Part shown: positions 11,242 to 21,878 of the stretch, in pieces
Layout of the letters: every line of letters starts with the position of its first letter
Numbering within the stretch: the stretch's first letter is position 1
Notes under the pieces: generated by a model
What the model was told of the DNA's origin: nothing
What the model saw: only the letters and a program-made list of their open reading frames with translations
Databases searched by the model: none
Made by a program: the position numbers and the translations under genes
Assembly (NCBI GenBank): GCA_008729055.1
Contig: SDUX01000005.1
Coordinates: 3,743,062-3,807,061, forward strand
Source of the DNA: Pyropia haitanensis
Lineage: Eukaryota; Rhodophyta; Bangiophyceae; Bangiales; Bangiaceae
Length of the DNA stretch: 64,000 nucleotides
Reading direction: 5' to 3'

Positions 11242-14200
11242 CTACGTCGCCTGAGTTGGGCGACGCCTCATAGGTATTTTTGCCACGTGGCAATACCGAC
11301 GGACCTTCTCAGTTGGAAGGTCCTCCACATATTCCCATGTGTCGGAGTCCGACCCATACCCAAACCATCTGACACGGAGCATGAGTCGCCCCGATTCATC
11401 GTACCCGTGTCCGACGAATTTATCGAACACGGCTTCCATTGGCTTATTGGAAGTTGACGGCAAGGCTGGGACTTGCCATGCCTTGAGTGCCCGAGCCCAA
11501 GCTGGGTCTCCCTCGGGTGGTTCGGGAGCGCGAGTTGCGTGATTCCCATTGATAGTACGGATGCCATCGTCACTCTCGATGGTCAACCGACGCCCATCCG
11601 TCTTCAATATTTGATATGGTCCCAGAGTCTTGAAGACCAATTTCCCGCCCGGTTTGTCATGGGCATTCACGTACACCCATTCTCCAACTCGGAGGGGGTT
11701 GCGTCGACTCCGAACTCGGATGTCGAAATTCTTTTTGTACCTCGCCTGCGCCTTGTCCATGGTCTTCTGGACAAGGGGCATCATCTCTTCCAACTTATGG
11801 AGGAGGGCGGCCTTAGCTTGACCCGGAGTTTGGGTCGACGTGTCACCCTCAGTCTGGGTGAGGCGTTTAATGGCCACTGGCTTGAGTCGCCGTGGACATA
11901 CAAAGGCAAACGGTGCCTCTCCCGTGCTACTGTGCACTTGGGAGTTGTACGCTGTCACAAGTAGTGACGCGTAGCGCGCCCATGTGACTACATGGTCGTG
12001 CACATAGTGACGCAACTGGCGCACTAGTGTCTTATTGAAGCGCTCCACCTGCCCATTAGTCTGGGGGTGGTACGGGGTGGCGTAGTTTGTTTCCACCCCG
12101 AGCATCTTCAGGACTCCCTGGTATAGGACGGACGCGAACTGCGGTCCGTTGTCCGAAAGGACAGAGTCCGGGATACCATAACTGGCTATCCAGACGTCGA
12201 GCAACTCGCTCAAGACGTCCAAGGCAGTGGTGTCCTTGAGTGGGGCCACCCGTGTGAGCTTAGTGAAGCGATCACACATCACCAGAAGGTACTCATACCC
12301 TTCTGGTGTTCGAGGCAGTGGACCAAGTAGGTCCACGGCAATTGCTGCGAACGGCTCTGTCGCAGGGAAGAGGCGCATAGTGGACGTCTCCCTGGCCTCC
12401 ATGAGTCGGTTTTGTGCGCAAGTCGCGCACGAGGCCACATGCCCATACACATCAGCCACAAGTGATGGCCAATAATAATTTTTTCTCAGGGTCTGATACA
12501 ACTTGGTCGACCCTGGGTGGGCACCCAACGGGGAGGAGTGTTCCCGTTGGAGGATGTCTTTCCTCAGACTCTCGGGAACAACAACTTGTTGTTCTCCTTG
12601 GGTATGTCCCCGCCGGCATAAAATGCCGTCTTCACTGAAGAAGAACCGAGTTGGTTCGGGGCTGTCCAACTCCTTCTTGAGTTGCTGACAGAGTTTGTCA
12701 GACTCTTGTGCCTGGACGAGTTTGTCCTTAGGCAACGGTAGGAGGCGGGCCATCTCCGGCCGCCTCGGGTCGAGTACTGACCCTGACCGTGTGGTGACTC
12801 CCACATGAGGGATTTCCTCTGGGATGGGTACTGAGTCGTACCCATCCGTCGGTATGCGAGACATGGCGTCCGCAACCGCGTGCTTTTGACCCGACTTATA
12901 CTCAACGTCGAAGTCAAACTCAGCGAGGCGAAGTCGCCATCGATTGAGTCAATTATTCGAGCACGCTGTAGTGGTAAGTATCCACTTCAGGGCTCGGTGA
13001 TCACATCGAACGAGGAACCTCCCTCCTTCGATGTAGGGTCGTAGCATGGTGACTGCCCATACTACGCCCAGGCCTTCCAGTTCCGTCACAGTGTAGTTCT
13101 TCTGTGCCGAGGATAGGCCCTTACTATAGTAGCCCACGGGCAGATACTCGCCCGTGGTCTGTTGCTGGAGCAAGCAACAACCAAGTTGGTCGTAACTCGC
13201 GTCCACATCTATGATGTAGTGGCCCCCGAGTCTGGGGATGGCCAACACCGGCGGGTTGCAAAGAAGTTCTTTCAACCGCTCAAACGCTTCTCGCTCCTCT
13301 TGGGTCGGAGGGTCGAGGCGCTTGGGCCGCTTGGGACTTACCAAGCGGTTCAAGGGTGCAGACACTTTGGCAAAGTTTGCCGTGAAGCGTCTGTACACAT
13401 TGCACATGCCCAGAAAACTCCTGAGCTGTGTCTGCGTCAAGGGGTAACTTGCCCGACGCAGTGCCACGAGGTTTTTCTCGTTGACACTGATGCTACCTGG
13501 TCGAACCACATGACCTAGGTAGGCCACCTCATTACTGAAGAGGTGGCACTTGGCTGGCTTCAGTGTCACTCCTGCCCTACTCAGCAGGGTGAACACATTG
13601 TCCAAGTGGGACAAGTGTTCTTCGGCAGTTCCGGAGAACACAATGATGTCGTCTAAATAGACGAGGGCATACTGCCATTTGACTCCGGCAAGTATCATGT
13701 CAATAGCACGCTGAAAAGTCGCAGGTGCATTGCATAGCCCAAACGGCAACCTCACGCACTGATAAACTCCACAGTGACACGTGAAGGCCGTGAGTGGCCG
13801 ATCCTCCTTACGTATGGGGATCTGCCAGTACCCCGCGTTGCAGTCCAACGTGGAGAAGAACTTTGCCTCACCAAGTGAGTCGAGGCAATCGTCCATGCGG
13901 GGTAAAGGGTAACTGTCCTTTACCGTCCGTTCATTCAACTTGCGGTAGTCAATGCAAAACCGCATGGTGCCGTCGGGTTTGGGCACCAGGACTATGGGGC
14001 TGGCCCACTCGCCTGAGCTGGGCTCAATGACCCCAAGGTCCTTCATCCGTTGGACCTGCTTCCGGGTAAGTTCCCGAGAGGCAGGGCCCATACGGTAGGG
14101 GTTCAAGCGGACTGGCTTGACCCCAGGCTTCAACACGATTCTGTGTTCGGTGGCCTTGATGAGTCCAAGGTCACCATTCCACAACTTGTGGTGCTTTTGG

Positions 14201-15234
14201 ATGAGTTTATCCAAGCGATCAGGCAGGCACTTCGGGACATTTTCCCGATGCACCGTCGGCGAGTCTGCCGACGGCTTTGGGTCAGGAGGAAAGGGAGTCT
14301 TCTCCTCCATTGCCTTCCACTGCTGTTGAGTCACAGCGGTGACATTCCCCTCGTGGGTGGAGATGCTCGCGATCTTCATCCCACGCGGGATGCGTCGAGG
14401 AGTCTTCGACACATTGAGGACCTCGACGACCCAAGTCTGGTCAGTCCCACAAGTCATGGGTCCAGGTGCAACTTGCACCTGGTGGTTCTCATACGTCTTG
14501 TCGAGGGGGAATACAAACCCGTTTCCCTGAAACGATGTACGAACTTGTACATACGTCCTCGACCGGGGAGGGATGCACACTCCCTTGAGCACATGCACCG
14601 ACTCAGTGCTGCCATCTGTCTTACGAGGACTCTCCCGTGCCTTGGGAGTCTTCGGGGAGACAGTGGCCCCTTTACGCAAGATGGGGACAGTTTCCCCATT
14701 GAGCATGCGAATAAACCCTTCGGGTCCCCGGACTTCGGGTACGTGGGTGTCCACGTAGTCGGTACCCAGGAGTACTGGGACCGACATGCGTGGTACAACC
14801 CCAAAGGTCACCTCAGTCTGGTATGACCCAATGCATACACTCAATGCAATTGAACCCACAATGGGGAGGAGTCCCCCATTGACATCAAACATACGCCATG
14901 TCGAGCGGTCAACTTGACTCACCTCGACTCCCTCAGGCAACAACTCCTGCCTGATGAGGGATACCGGCGAACCCGTGTCGACTATGACACGGGAAGCAAA
15001 CTCGTACCCATCATACAGCCAAAGTCTGGCTGCGACTTGGTAGTTACTCCCTACCAAGACAGATACGATCCGACTTGGGTCGTATCGCCGCGAGGGGGCC
15101 TTGCCTTGAGGTCTCACCCCTCGAGGGCGTTGTAAGAGCTTCACCCGCCCATGAGTCGGCGTCGGGTGAAGTTCCCCTTGACCTGCCGCCGAGGTCTGTG
15201 GGGTCAACTCGACTCCAGCGGCTAGGCGTTTCCC
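11242..15234 (-). pseudogene. pol: pol of element 1 (protease, RT, RNase H, integrase, chromodomain) with one nonsense codon
   Basis: The frame starts at the -1 slip site (15234) and follows the same order as the intact pol of element 2: aspartic protease with VDTGSPVSLI, reverse transcriptase with LPFGLCNAPATFQRA and YLDDIIVFS, RNase H, integrase with HHCC finger and DDE triad, and a C-terminal chromodomain. A TGA at 12949-12951 stops translation inside RNase H, where element 2 has CGA. The rest, 12948 to 11242, stays open and unbroken, so the loss is recent. A full Pol cannot be made without readthrough; proteins would have to come from element 2 or other copies. Confidence 0.9.
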
Positions 15235-16982
15235 TCACCCGAGTCGGATGAGGAAGGGGTACTCTCACTCGAGCTTGAGGTGGGTGCCTCCCCCCCCTCA
15301 AGACTCTTGTCAGTCCCCTCCGGCCCCTGTTGAGTGATGGCACCAACCCGAGTCGGGTTGGAGCGGGAACTCGGGGGAGTTCCCCGGGTCCCAAGACTCA
15401 TGCTGCGAGCCAAGATGGCTCGCAGACGCGAGTCTAAGGCGGGGCACTGAGACGCCCAGTGGCCCGTCTTTGAGCACTGCCAACACGGCCGGTCGCTCTT
15501 CGATGTCGGTGGCGTCGCCTTTCCCTGGGGAGTTTCCGGGACGGCCGCCACGACATCAGCTTCCTCCTGAGTCGAGGTAGCAGCCACAGCCGGGCGTACC
15601 CGAGGGTACTGGGCCGCCCTGGCCGCGCGACGAAGGCGCGTCGCCTCCGCGCTCTTAGTCTCCTTTTCTCGCTCCTTCCGTTGGTCAGACACGATCCAAC
15701 GGTATTCTTCGCCCTTGGTTTGGGCGACGCGGGCCAACTCGGCCAGCGTCATACCAGGCGTGTTGCGCTCGCGCACAGTCGCGCGAGCGGAACGGTGGAC
15801 ACCCTCCACAAAACGCCCTTTGATGACGCCTTGTGGATGAATAGATCCACAAAGGACGTTCAGCTGACGGAGTCTCTCAGCGAACGTCCGCTCGTCCTCA
15901 CCCTCACTCTGGGTGGCACGATTGAACTCCTCTACCTGCGCGGCGAGAGACGCCTCGTCCGCGTGGTAGCGCAACACCCAGTTGATCAACTCCAAGTAGG
16001 AGGAGACCTCGCCGGGGTTGCCGCCATGCCGACTTGGCATGACGCTCATCACCTCGGAGCGGAGTGGCTCCTTGGTGAAGTCCTGAAGCATGAAGAACGC
16101 CTCTGCTTCAGAGACATCATTGTCATCACAGGCTTTTGCGAACTTACGCAAAAACTGGAAGACCTTCAGTGGCGGGGTCCCGTCCCACTCAGACCGGACC
16201 CCGAAGGACTGAGCCACGTCCTTCTTGCGCCGGCCCAGAGTATGGGCCTGGCGGTTCGTGTAGGTCACCGACTTGTTGACCAACGCGTACGTCTCACAGT
16301 CGAAGACGTCCGCGTATAGAGGATTGTTAACCACGATCTTCTTGGGGATCTCCCGGACTTTGGGACGATCCCGTGGCTCCTGCCGTCCATGTCGGACGGC
16401 CTCCTGCCCACTCGACGCCTCGCTCGAGTGGGCGGGCGAACGAGAACGGTACTCTCGGCGGGGAGCAACTTGCTCCCCACGCCGCTCATGCCGGGAGGCC
16501 TGCCCAGGCGCAGGAGACTTTTCCTGTAGCGCCCGCCCCACCTCCTCACGCACAACTTGTGCGATGGCTGTCACCACACTGGCATCCAGGCTCCCGGTGG
16601 ACCCCGGCGGAGCTCGACTTGAGCTACCGCCCGGTCCTTCCGGAACCAAAGGGGGCGCGGACTCGCCGTCCCGGGGTACGGAGCCTCTGCCCCCAGCACC
16701 CAAGGCCGGCAGTCCCGTGCCGAAGAGAGTGTCATCGTCCTCCGGTAGGGGCACCTGAGCCGGAGTCTGGCTCGGCACACCCGCCGGAGGAGGGCGACCT
16801 CCGCTCGAGTCGACGGAGGATGGCGTAGGTCGGAACCTGGCCGAACGCCGAAGGGGTCGCCCCTGGCGACCCGACTCATCCACGCTGCCCGTCCTGGGGG
16901 GTACTCCGCCCGAAGGGGGACGCATCCGCTCCCCCTCCCCAGGTACAAACGGCGCGGCGGGAGAGTCTTCCGCGCCCGCCAT
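15222..16982 (-). CDS. gag: gag of element 1 (capsid/nucleocapsid polyprotein)
   Basis: A 586-residue Gag read from an ATG at 16982. The first ~170 residues are proline-, serine- and arginine-rich. A capsid-like helical core follows, with motifs such as VFQFLRKFAKACDD and FAERLRQLNVL. Near the C-terminus is a nucleocapsid zinc knuckle CWQCSKTGHWASQC (CX2CX4HX4C), which binds genomic RNA. The frame ends with TAG at 15222-15224, four codons after the slippery site's GAG. It is intact, unlike pol of the same element. A GTG precedes the ATG in frame, but ATG is the natural start. Confidence 0.9.
   Translation of the reverse strand: MAGAEDSPAAPFVPGEGERMRPPSGGVPPRTGSVDESGRQGRPLRRSARFRPTPSSVDSSGGRPPPAGVPSQTPAQVPLPEDDDTLFGTGLPALGAGGRGSVPRDGESAPPLVPEGPGGSSSRAPPGSTGSLDASVVTAIAQVVREEVGRALQEKSPAPGQASRHERRGEQVAPRREYRSRSPAHSSEASSGQEAVRHGRQEPRDRPKVREIPKKIVVNNPLYADVFDCETYALVNKSVTYTNRQAHTLGRRKKDVAQSFGVRSEWDGTPPLKVFQFLRKFAKACDDNDVSEAEAFFMLQDFTKEPLRSEVMSVMPSRHGGNPGEVSSYLELINWVLRYHADEASLAAQVEEFNRATQSEGEDERTFAERLRQLNVLCGSIHPQGVIKGRFVEGVHRSARATVRERNTPGMTLAELARVAQTKGEEYRWIVSDQRKEREKETKSAEATRLRRAARAAQYPRVRPAVAATSTQEEADVVAAVPETPQGKATPPTSKSDRPCWQCSKTGHWASQCPALDSRLRAILARSMSLGTRGTPPSSRSNPTRVGAITQQGPEGTDKSLEGGEAPTSSSSESTPSSSDSGEGNA
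15228..15234 (-). promoter_or_regulatory. -1 ribosomal frameshift site GGGAAAC, element 1
   Basis: In the gag frame the sequence reads GAG GGA AAC GCC TAG, so the heptamer G GGA AAC has the canonical X XXY YYZ form. Slipping back one base opens the pol frame exactly. Five nt downstream a stem can form: GCCGCTGG (15222-15215) with TCGGCGGC (15192-15185), eight pairs including two G-U, loop 22 nt. A further perfect 9-bp stem, CTTCACCCG/CGGGTGAAG, lies at 15139-15171. Confidence 0.8.
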
Positions 16983-17270
16983 CACTCCGGGACTCGAGTT
17001 GAGTCACCAAAATGACGTTACGGTGCCCAGAGTCGGGGATCGTCGGCGTGGGAGCACGGAACACAACCGCCCCTTCGCTTACGCGACGAAAGCGGTGAAG
17101 GGTCGTTACTCCGTGTCCCCGTCCGAACTCCGGACGCTCACCTTGCCGCCCCGCGAACCTCGGAGTACGAGGGGGAGGCGATGAGACGGCTCGAAGTCAC
17201 GGTGCCGTAGGGGGAGAGAAACCAACTCAGTTTCCCCACCAAAGGAGGGGACTCCGAGTCGATGTCCTCT

Positions 17271-17287
17271 CCCCCGCTGATCCACCA
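17271..17287 (-). promoter_or_regulatory. Primer-binding site candidate, element 1
   Basis: Two nt inside the 5' LTR the plus strand reads CCCCCGCTGATCCACCA, the form expected of the 3' end of a tRNA including CCA; the element RNA would carry its complement, starting TGG. The same sequence occurs at 29547-29563 in element 2. The tRNA species cannot be named from the window. Confidence 0.65.
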
Positions 17288-17289
17288 AC

Positions 17290-17812
17290 TGTAGCAGTAT
17301 GGCTACGCCGACCCACAACTTGTGGGGGCGGAACACGCACGCTCGGGTCCCAACTTGGAACACCGGAAGCAACCCGTGCAACACCAACACGCGACTTGCG
17401 TGTGACGAGTGGCCGACTCGCCAAGGCACGAACAAGATGTGTCGGAGCCAGACGGAGTTTACTTGGCAGCCAAGGGGGGGGCCCTCCCCGCCTTGCTGTC
17501 CCGCGCATATAAACCCTCGTGTGCACGCATGCGCGCGCACACCCCTCGCAAAACACGCAAAAAATGAACACTCAGACCACCCAATAAAAAGGCTCCACAA
17601 TCAAAGCAAGCAAGCGTAGAAATCCGTCTGGCTCCTGCGCAAAAATCCCCAAGATACGAACCACTGCAATACTCTGCAAATGGGGTGCCGAAAGTCCCAG
17701 TCGGAATTTCGAGCTGAAATCGGAATATTTCACTGATGGGTCGGGTGAAATCCAATCTCAATTCTGAGCCACTTGCTCCGAATATTCAAACCCAGATTCG
17801 GGGTTTGTCACA
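17290..17812 (-). repeat. LTR of element 1 (5' LTR), first LTR of the tandem array
   Basis: It is 523 bp and marked by four diagnostic sites: ATGAACACTCAG, CTCCTGCGC, CCCCAAGATAC and AAATGGGGTG. It is followed by the right target duplication CGGAA (17813-17817). Confidence 0.95.
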
Positions 17813-18640
17813 CGGAAGGCGGTACGCTGTCGAGGGGGGTCGAGTGCGCGGCGTGCGGGCGAGCACGCGAGAACAAGCTGAGCGGCCCAGCGTACGCAAG
17901 GTTGGTGCTGCCTGCCGTCGCGCCACCCGGGGAGCGCCCGCGCGGCGCGGCACCCGCCCTGGTGGCTGCGACGCAAGCAGCGCTGACGGACCTCGCGCCC
18001 GCGCTGGACGCGCCGTGTCACGAGCACCTTCCTGGGAAGAATGACCGCGCGCAGTGGACGCCCACGGTCACGCGGTTCGCGCGCACAACGGCGGCGCGCG
18101 TCGAGCGCGCGCTCCGGGGCCTGGCGGGCAAGGTGACGGAAGGAGCCCCCGCGGCGGTTGGCCCGCGGGGCAGCGACGGGCGACGCGGCGTGTTTGCGAC
18201 CGCGTGCTGGTGCTTTGCGCGCACTCTGGATGCGCCGACTGGGGCGGCGGCGACAAAGTTCGAGTCGGCAGTGCCTGACGCTGCGGCACGAACAGCCGTG
18301 CTGCGTGCCATTGCGGCGCTGCGAGGGCGGGTGCAGCCCACGACATCGGGAGAAGGGCCACCGGCGGACGACACCGCCAGCGCCTCCGTCCAGGCGGCCT
18401 CAGGGCCAGCGGCGCTCTTCCTCACCGGCGGCGCCGCGGCAGTGGCGTCGCGGTGGTGGGCGTACATTCCGTTTCTGCATGCTGTGCAGCAGGACGAAGT
18501 GCGCCGGCCTTTTGCGCTCATCCCCGGCAAGGCCGCACCGCTGCACATGCACGGCACGCTGACAGGGGCGCGCCTCAGCCGCCTGGTGAACGGCCTGCGC
18601 GTGGGCGACAAGGAGTGGCGGGCGGCGGTAAAAACGTCGG
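17813..18640 (+). pseudogene. Fanzor-like pseudogene, segment B copy 1
   Basis: This 828-bp host segment lies between the two LTR insertions and is open throughout, in frame with segments A and C once elements and duplicated 5-mers are ignored. It encodes the region before the RuvC fold: a cysteine pair (CAACGR), a helical stretch, and WWAYIPFLHAVQQDEVRRPF followed by ALIPGKAAPLHMHGTL, resembling the hydrophobic 'F-LLP ... H-I' region upstream of RuvC-I in Fanzor proteins. It begins with CGGAA (target duplication of element 1) and ends with GTCGG (target duplication of element 2). Only this copy follows element 1 directly. Confidence 0.65.
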
Positions 18641-19163
18641 TGTAGCAGTATGGCTACGCCGACCCACAACTTGTGGGGGCGGAACACGCACGCTCGGGTC
18701 CCAACTTGGAACACCGGAAGCAACCCGTGCAACACCAACACGCGACTTGCGTGTGACGAGTGGCCGACTCGCCAAGGCACGAACAAGATGTGTCGGAGCC
18801 AGACGGAGTTTACTTGGCAGCCAAGGGGGGGGCCCTCCCCGCCTTGCTGTCCCGCGCATATAAACCCTCGTGTGCACGCATGCGCGCGCACACCCCTCGC
18901 AAAACACGCAAAAAATGAACTCTCAGACCACCCAATAAAAAGGCTCCACAATCAAAGCAAGCAAGCGTAGAAATCCGTCTGGCTCCCGCGCAAAAATCCC
19001 CAAGATACGAACCACTGCAATACTCTGCAAATGGAGTGCCGAAAGTCCCAGTCGGAATTTCGAGCTGAAATCGGAATATTTCACTGATGGGTCGGGTGAA
19101 ATCCAATCTCAATTCTGAGCCACTTGCTCCGAATATTCAAACCCAGATTCGGGGTTTGTCACA
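18641..19163 (-). repeat. LTR, second in the tandem array
   Basis: This 523-bp LTR has ATGAACTCTCAG, CTCCCGCGC, CCCCAAGATAC and AAATGGAGTG, so it resembles the left LTR of element 2 rather than the adjacent LTR of element 1. It is followed by CGGAA, as element 1's right LTR is, and preceded by GTCGG, as element 2's left LTR is. That mixture is expected of a recombinant LTR, not of an independent solo insertion. Confidence 0.9.
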
Positions 19164-19991
19164 CGGAAGGCGGTACGCTGTCGAGGGGGGTCGAGTGCGC
19201 GGCGTGCGGGCGAGCACGCGAGAACAAGCTGAGCGGCCCAGCGTACGCAAGGTTGGTGCTGCCTGCCGTCGCGCCACCCGGGGAGCGCCCGCGCGGCGCG
19301 GCACCCGCCCTGGTGGCTGCGACGCAAGCAGCGCTGACGGACCTCGCGCCCGCGCTGGACGCGCCGTGTCACGAGCACCTTCCTGGGAAGAATGACCGCG
19401 CGCAGTGGACGCCCACGGTCACGCGGTTCGCGCGCACAACGGCGGCGCGCGTCGAGCGCGCGCTCCGGGGCCTGGCGGGCAAGGTGACGGAAGGAGCCCC
19501 CGCGGCGGTTGGCCCGCGGGGCAGCGACGGGCGACGCGGCGTGTTTGCGACCGCGTGCTGGTGCTTTGCGCGCACTCTGGATGCGCCGACTGGGGCGGCG
19601 GCGACAAAGTTCGAGTCGGCAGTGCCTGACGCTGCGGCACGAACAGCCGTGCTGCGTGCCATTGCGGCGCTGCGAGGGCGGGTGCAGCCCACGACATCGG
19701 GAGAAGGGCCACCGGCGGACGACACCGCCAGCGCCTCCGTCCAGGCGGCCTCAGGGCCAGCGGCGCTCTTCCTCACCGGCGGCGCCGCGGCAGTGGCGTC
19801 GCGGTGGTGGGCGTACATTCCGTTTCTGCATGCTGTGCAGCAGGACGAAGTGCGCCGGCCTTTTGCGCTCATCCCCGGCAAGGCCGCACCGCTGCACATG
19901 CACGGCACGCTGACAGGGGCGCGCCTCAGCCGCCTGGTGAACGGCCTGCGCGTGGGCGACAAGGAGTGGCGGGCGGCGGTAAAAACGTCGG
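19164..19991 (+). pseudogene. Fanzor-like pseudogene, segment B copy 2
   Basis: It is a duplicate of 17813-18640, with identical translations in all frames I compared. It lies 1351 bp from the first copy and is bounded by LTRs on both sides. Confidence 0.75.
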
Positions 19992-20514
19992 TGTAGCAGT
20001 ATGGCTACGCCGACCCACAACTTGTGGGGGCGGAACACGCACGCTCGGGTCCCAACTTGGAACACCGGAAGCAACCCGTGCAACACCAACACGCGACTTG
20101 CGTGTGACGAGTGGCCGACTCGCCAAGGCACGAACAAGATGTGTCGGAGCCAGACGGAGTTTACTTGGCAGCCAAGGGGGGGGCCCTCCCCGCCTTGCTG
20201 TCCCGCGCATATAAACCCTCGTGTGCACGCATGCGCGCGCACACCCCTCGCAAAACACGCAAAAAATGAACTCTCAGACCACCCAATAAAAAGGCTCCAC
20301 AATCAAAGCAAGCAAGCGTAGAAATCCGTCTGGCTCCCGCGCAAAAATCCCCAAGATACGAACCACTGCAATACTCTGCAAATGGAGTGCCGAAAGTCCC
20401 AGTCGGAATTTCGAGCTGAAATCGGAATATTTCACTGATGGGTCGGGTGAAATCCAATCTCAATTCTGAGCCACTTGCTCCGAATATTCAAACCCAGATT
20501 CGGGGTTTGTCACA
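19992..20514 (-). repeat. LTR, third in the tandem array
   Basis: It shares all four diagnostic sites with the LTR at 18641-19163. It is again preceded by GTCGG and followed by CGGAA. Confidence 0.9.
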
Positions 20515-21342
20515 CGGAAGGCGGTACGCTGTCGAGGGGGGTCGAGTGCGCGGCGTGCGGGCGAGCACGCGAGAACAAGCTGAGCGGCCCAGCGTACGCA
20601 AGGTTGGTGCTGCCTGCCGTCGCGCCACCCGGGGAGCGCCCGCGCGGCGCGGCACCCGCCCTGGTGGCTGCGACGCAAGCAGCGCTGACGGACCTCGCGC
20701 CCGCGCTGGACGCGCCGTGTCACGAGCACCTTCCTGGGAAGAATGACCGCGCGCAGTGGACGCCCACGGTCACGCGGTTCGCGCGCACAACGGCGGCGCG
20801 CGTCGAGCGCGCGCTCCGGGGCCTGGCGGGCAAGGTGACGGAAGGAGCCCCCGCGGCGGTTGGCCCGCGGGGCAGCGACGGGCGACGCGGCGTGTTTGCG
20901 ACCGCGTGCTGGTGCTTTGCGCGCACTCTGGATGCGCCGACTGGGGCGGCGGCGACAAAGTTCGAGTCGGCAGTGCCTGACGCTGCGGCACGAACAGCCG
21001 TGCTGCGTGCCATTGCGGCGCTGCGAGGGCGGGTGCAGCCCACGACATCGGGAGAAGGGCCACCGGCGGACGACACCGCCAGCGCCTCCGTCCAGGCGGC
21101 CTCAGGGCCAGCGGCGCTCTTCCTCACCGGCGGCGCCGCGGCAGTGGCGTCGCGGTGGTGGGCGTACATTCCGTTTCTGCATGCTGTGCAGCAGGACGAA
21201 GTGCGCCGGCCTTTTGCGCTCATCCCCGGCAAGGCCGCACCGCTGCACATGCACGGCACGCTGACAGGGGCGCGCCTCAGCCGCCTGGTGAACGGCCTGC
21301 GCGTGGGCGACAAGGAGTGGCGGGCGGCGGTAAAAACGTCGG
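20515..21342 (+). pseudogene. Fanzor-like pseudogene, segment B copy 3
   Basis: Third copy of the 828-bp segment, with no difference noticed from copies 1 and 2. Its last five bases, GTCGG (21338-21342), are the left target duplication of element 2; the right copy is at 30089-30093. Confidence 0.75.
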
Positions 21343-21865
21343 TGTAGCAGTATGGCTACGCCGACCCACAACTTGTGGGGGCGGAACACGCACGCTCGGG
21401 TCCCAACTTGGAACACCGGAAGCAACCCGTGCAACACCAACACGCGACTTGCGTGTGACGAGTGGCCGACTCGCCAAGGCACGAACAAGATGTGTCGGAG
21501 CCAGACGGAGTTTACTTGGCAGCCAAGGGGGGGGCCCTCCCCGCCTTGCTGTCCCGCGCATATAAACCCTCGTGTGCACGCATGCGCGCGCACACCCCTC
21601 GCAAAACACGCAAAAAATGAACTCTCAGACCACCCAATAAAAAGGCTCCACAATCAAAGCAAGCAAGCGTAGAAATCCGTCTGGCTCCCGCGCAAAAATC
21701 CCCAACATACGAACCACTGCAATACTCTGCAAATGGAGTGCCGAAAGTCCCAGTCGGAATTTCGAGCTGAAATCGGAATATTTCACTGATGGGTCGGGTG
21801 AAATCCAATCTCAATTCTGAGCCACTTGCTCCGAATATTCAAACCCAGATTCGGGGTTTGTCACA
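21343..21865 (-). repeat. LTR of element 2 (3' LTR), fourth in the array
   Basis: It shares ATGAACTCTCAG, CTCCCGCGC and AAATGGAGTG with the two array LTRs but has a private change, CCCCAACATAC, near 21703. It is preceded by the left target duplication GTCGG. Confidence 0.95.
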
Positions 21866-21878
21866 CTTCCCCCTCCTC
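21866..21878 (-). promoter_or_regulatory. Polypurine tract of element 2
   Basis: GAGGAGGGGGAAG in element sense, directly abutting the 3' LTR and identical to that of element 1. Confidence 0.85.

Larger units (their letters stand above)
9058..17812 (-). mobile_element. Ty3/gypsy chromovirus, element 1 (pol interrupted by one stop)
   Basis: This is a complete LTR retrotransposon of 8755 bp lying in the minus orientation. Order in its own sense: 5' LTR (17290-17812), primer-binding site, gag, pol by -1 frameshift, a 1.65-kb 3' region, polypurine tract, and 3' LTR (9058-9578). LTR ends are TG...CA. It is flanked by the 5-bp target duplication CGGAA (9053-9057 and 17813-17817), so this is a real insertion into the Fanzor-like gene. 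The two LTRs differ by five substitutions and a 2-nt G-run indel, so the insertion is not brand new. It is nearly identical to element 2. Its only coding lesion that I see is a TGA in the RNase H part of pol. Confidence 0.95.

Noticed and set aside
9799..11457. 552-codon open frame on the plus strand inside element 1
   Set aside because: It is antisense to pol at its end, is built from minisatellite units and homopolymer phenylalanine, and is not conserved in element 2 as one frame.
15139..15171. Perfect 9-bp stem CTTCACCCG/CGGGTGAAG as the main frameshift stimulator
   Set aside because: It lies 56 nt after the slippery heptamer, too far for the usual 5-9 nt spacing. A nearer stem exists; this one may be auxiliary.
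18641..20514. Two independent solo-LTR insertions
   Set aside because: A solo LTR would have the same 5-mer on both sides. Here GTCGG precedes and CGGAA follows both copies, and the host segment itself is duplicated.
17290..21865. Regular repeat-spacer array resembling a CRISPR
   Set aside because: Repeats are 523-bp LTRs and the spacers are identical 828-bp gene segments. The period and target-duplication pattern fit LTR recombination.
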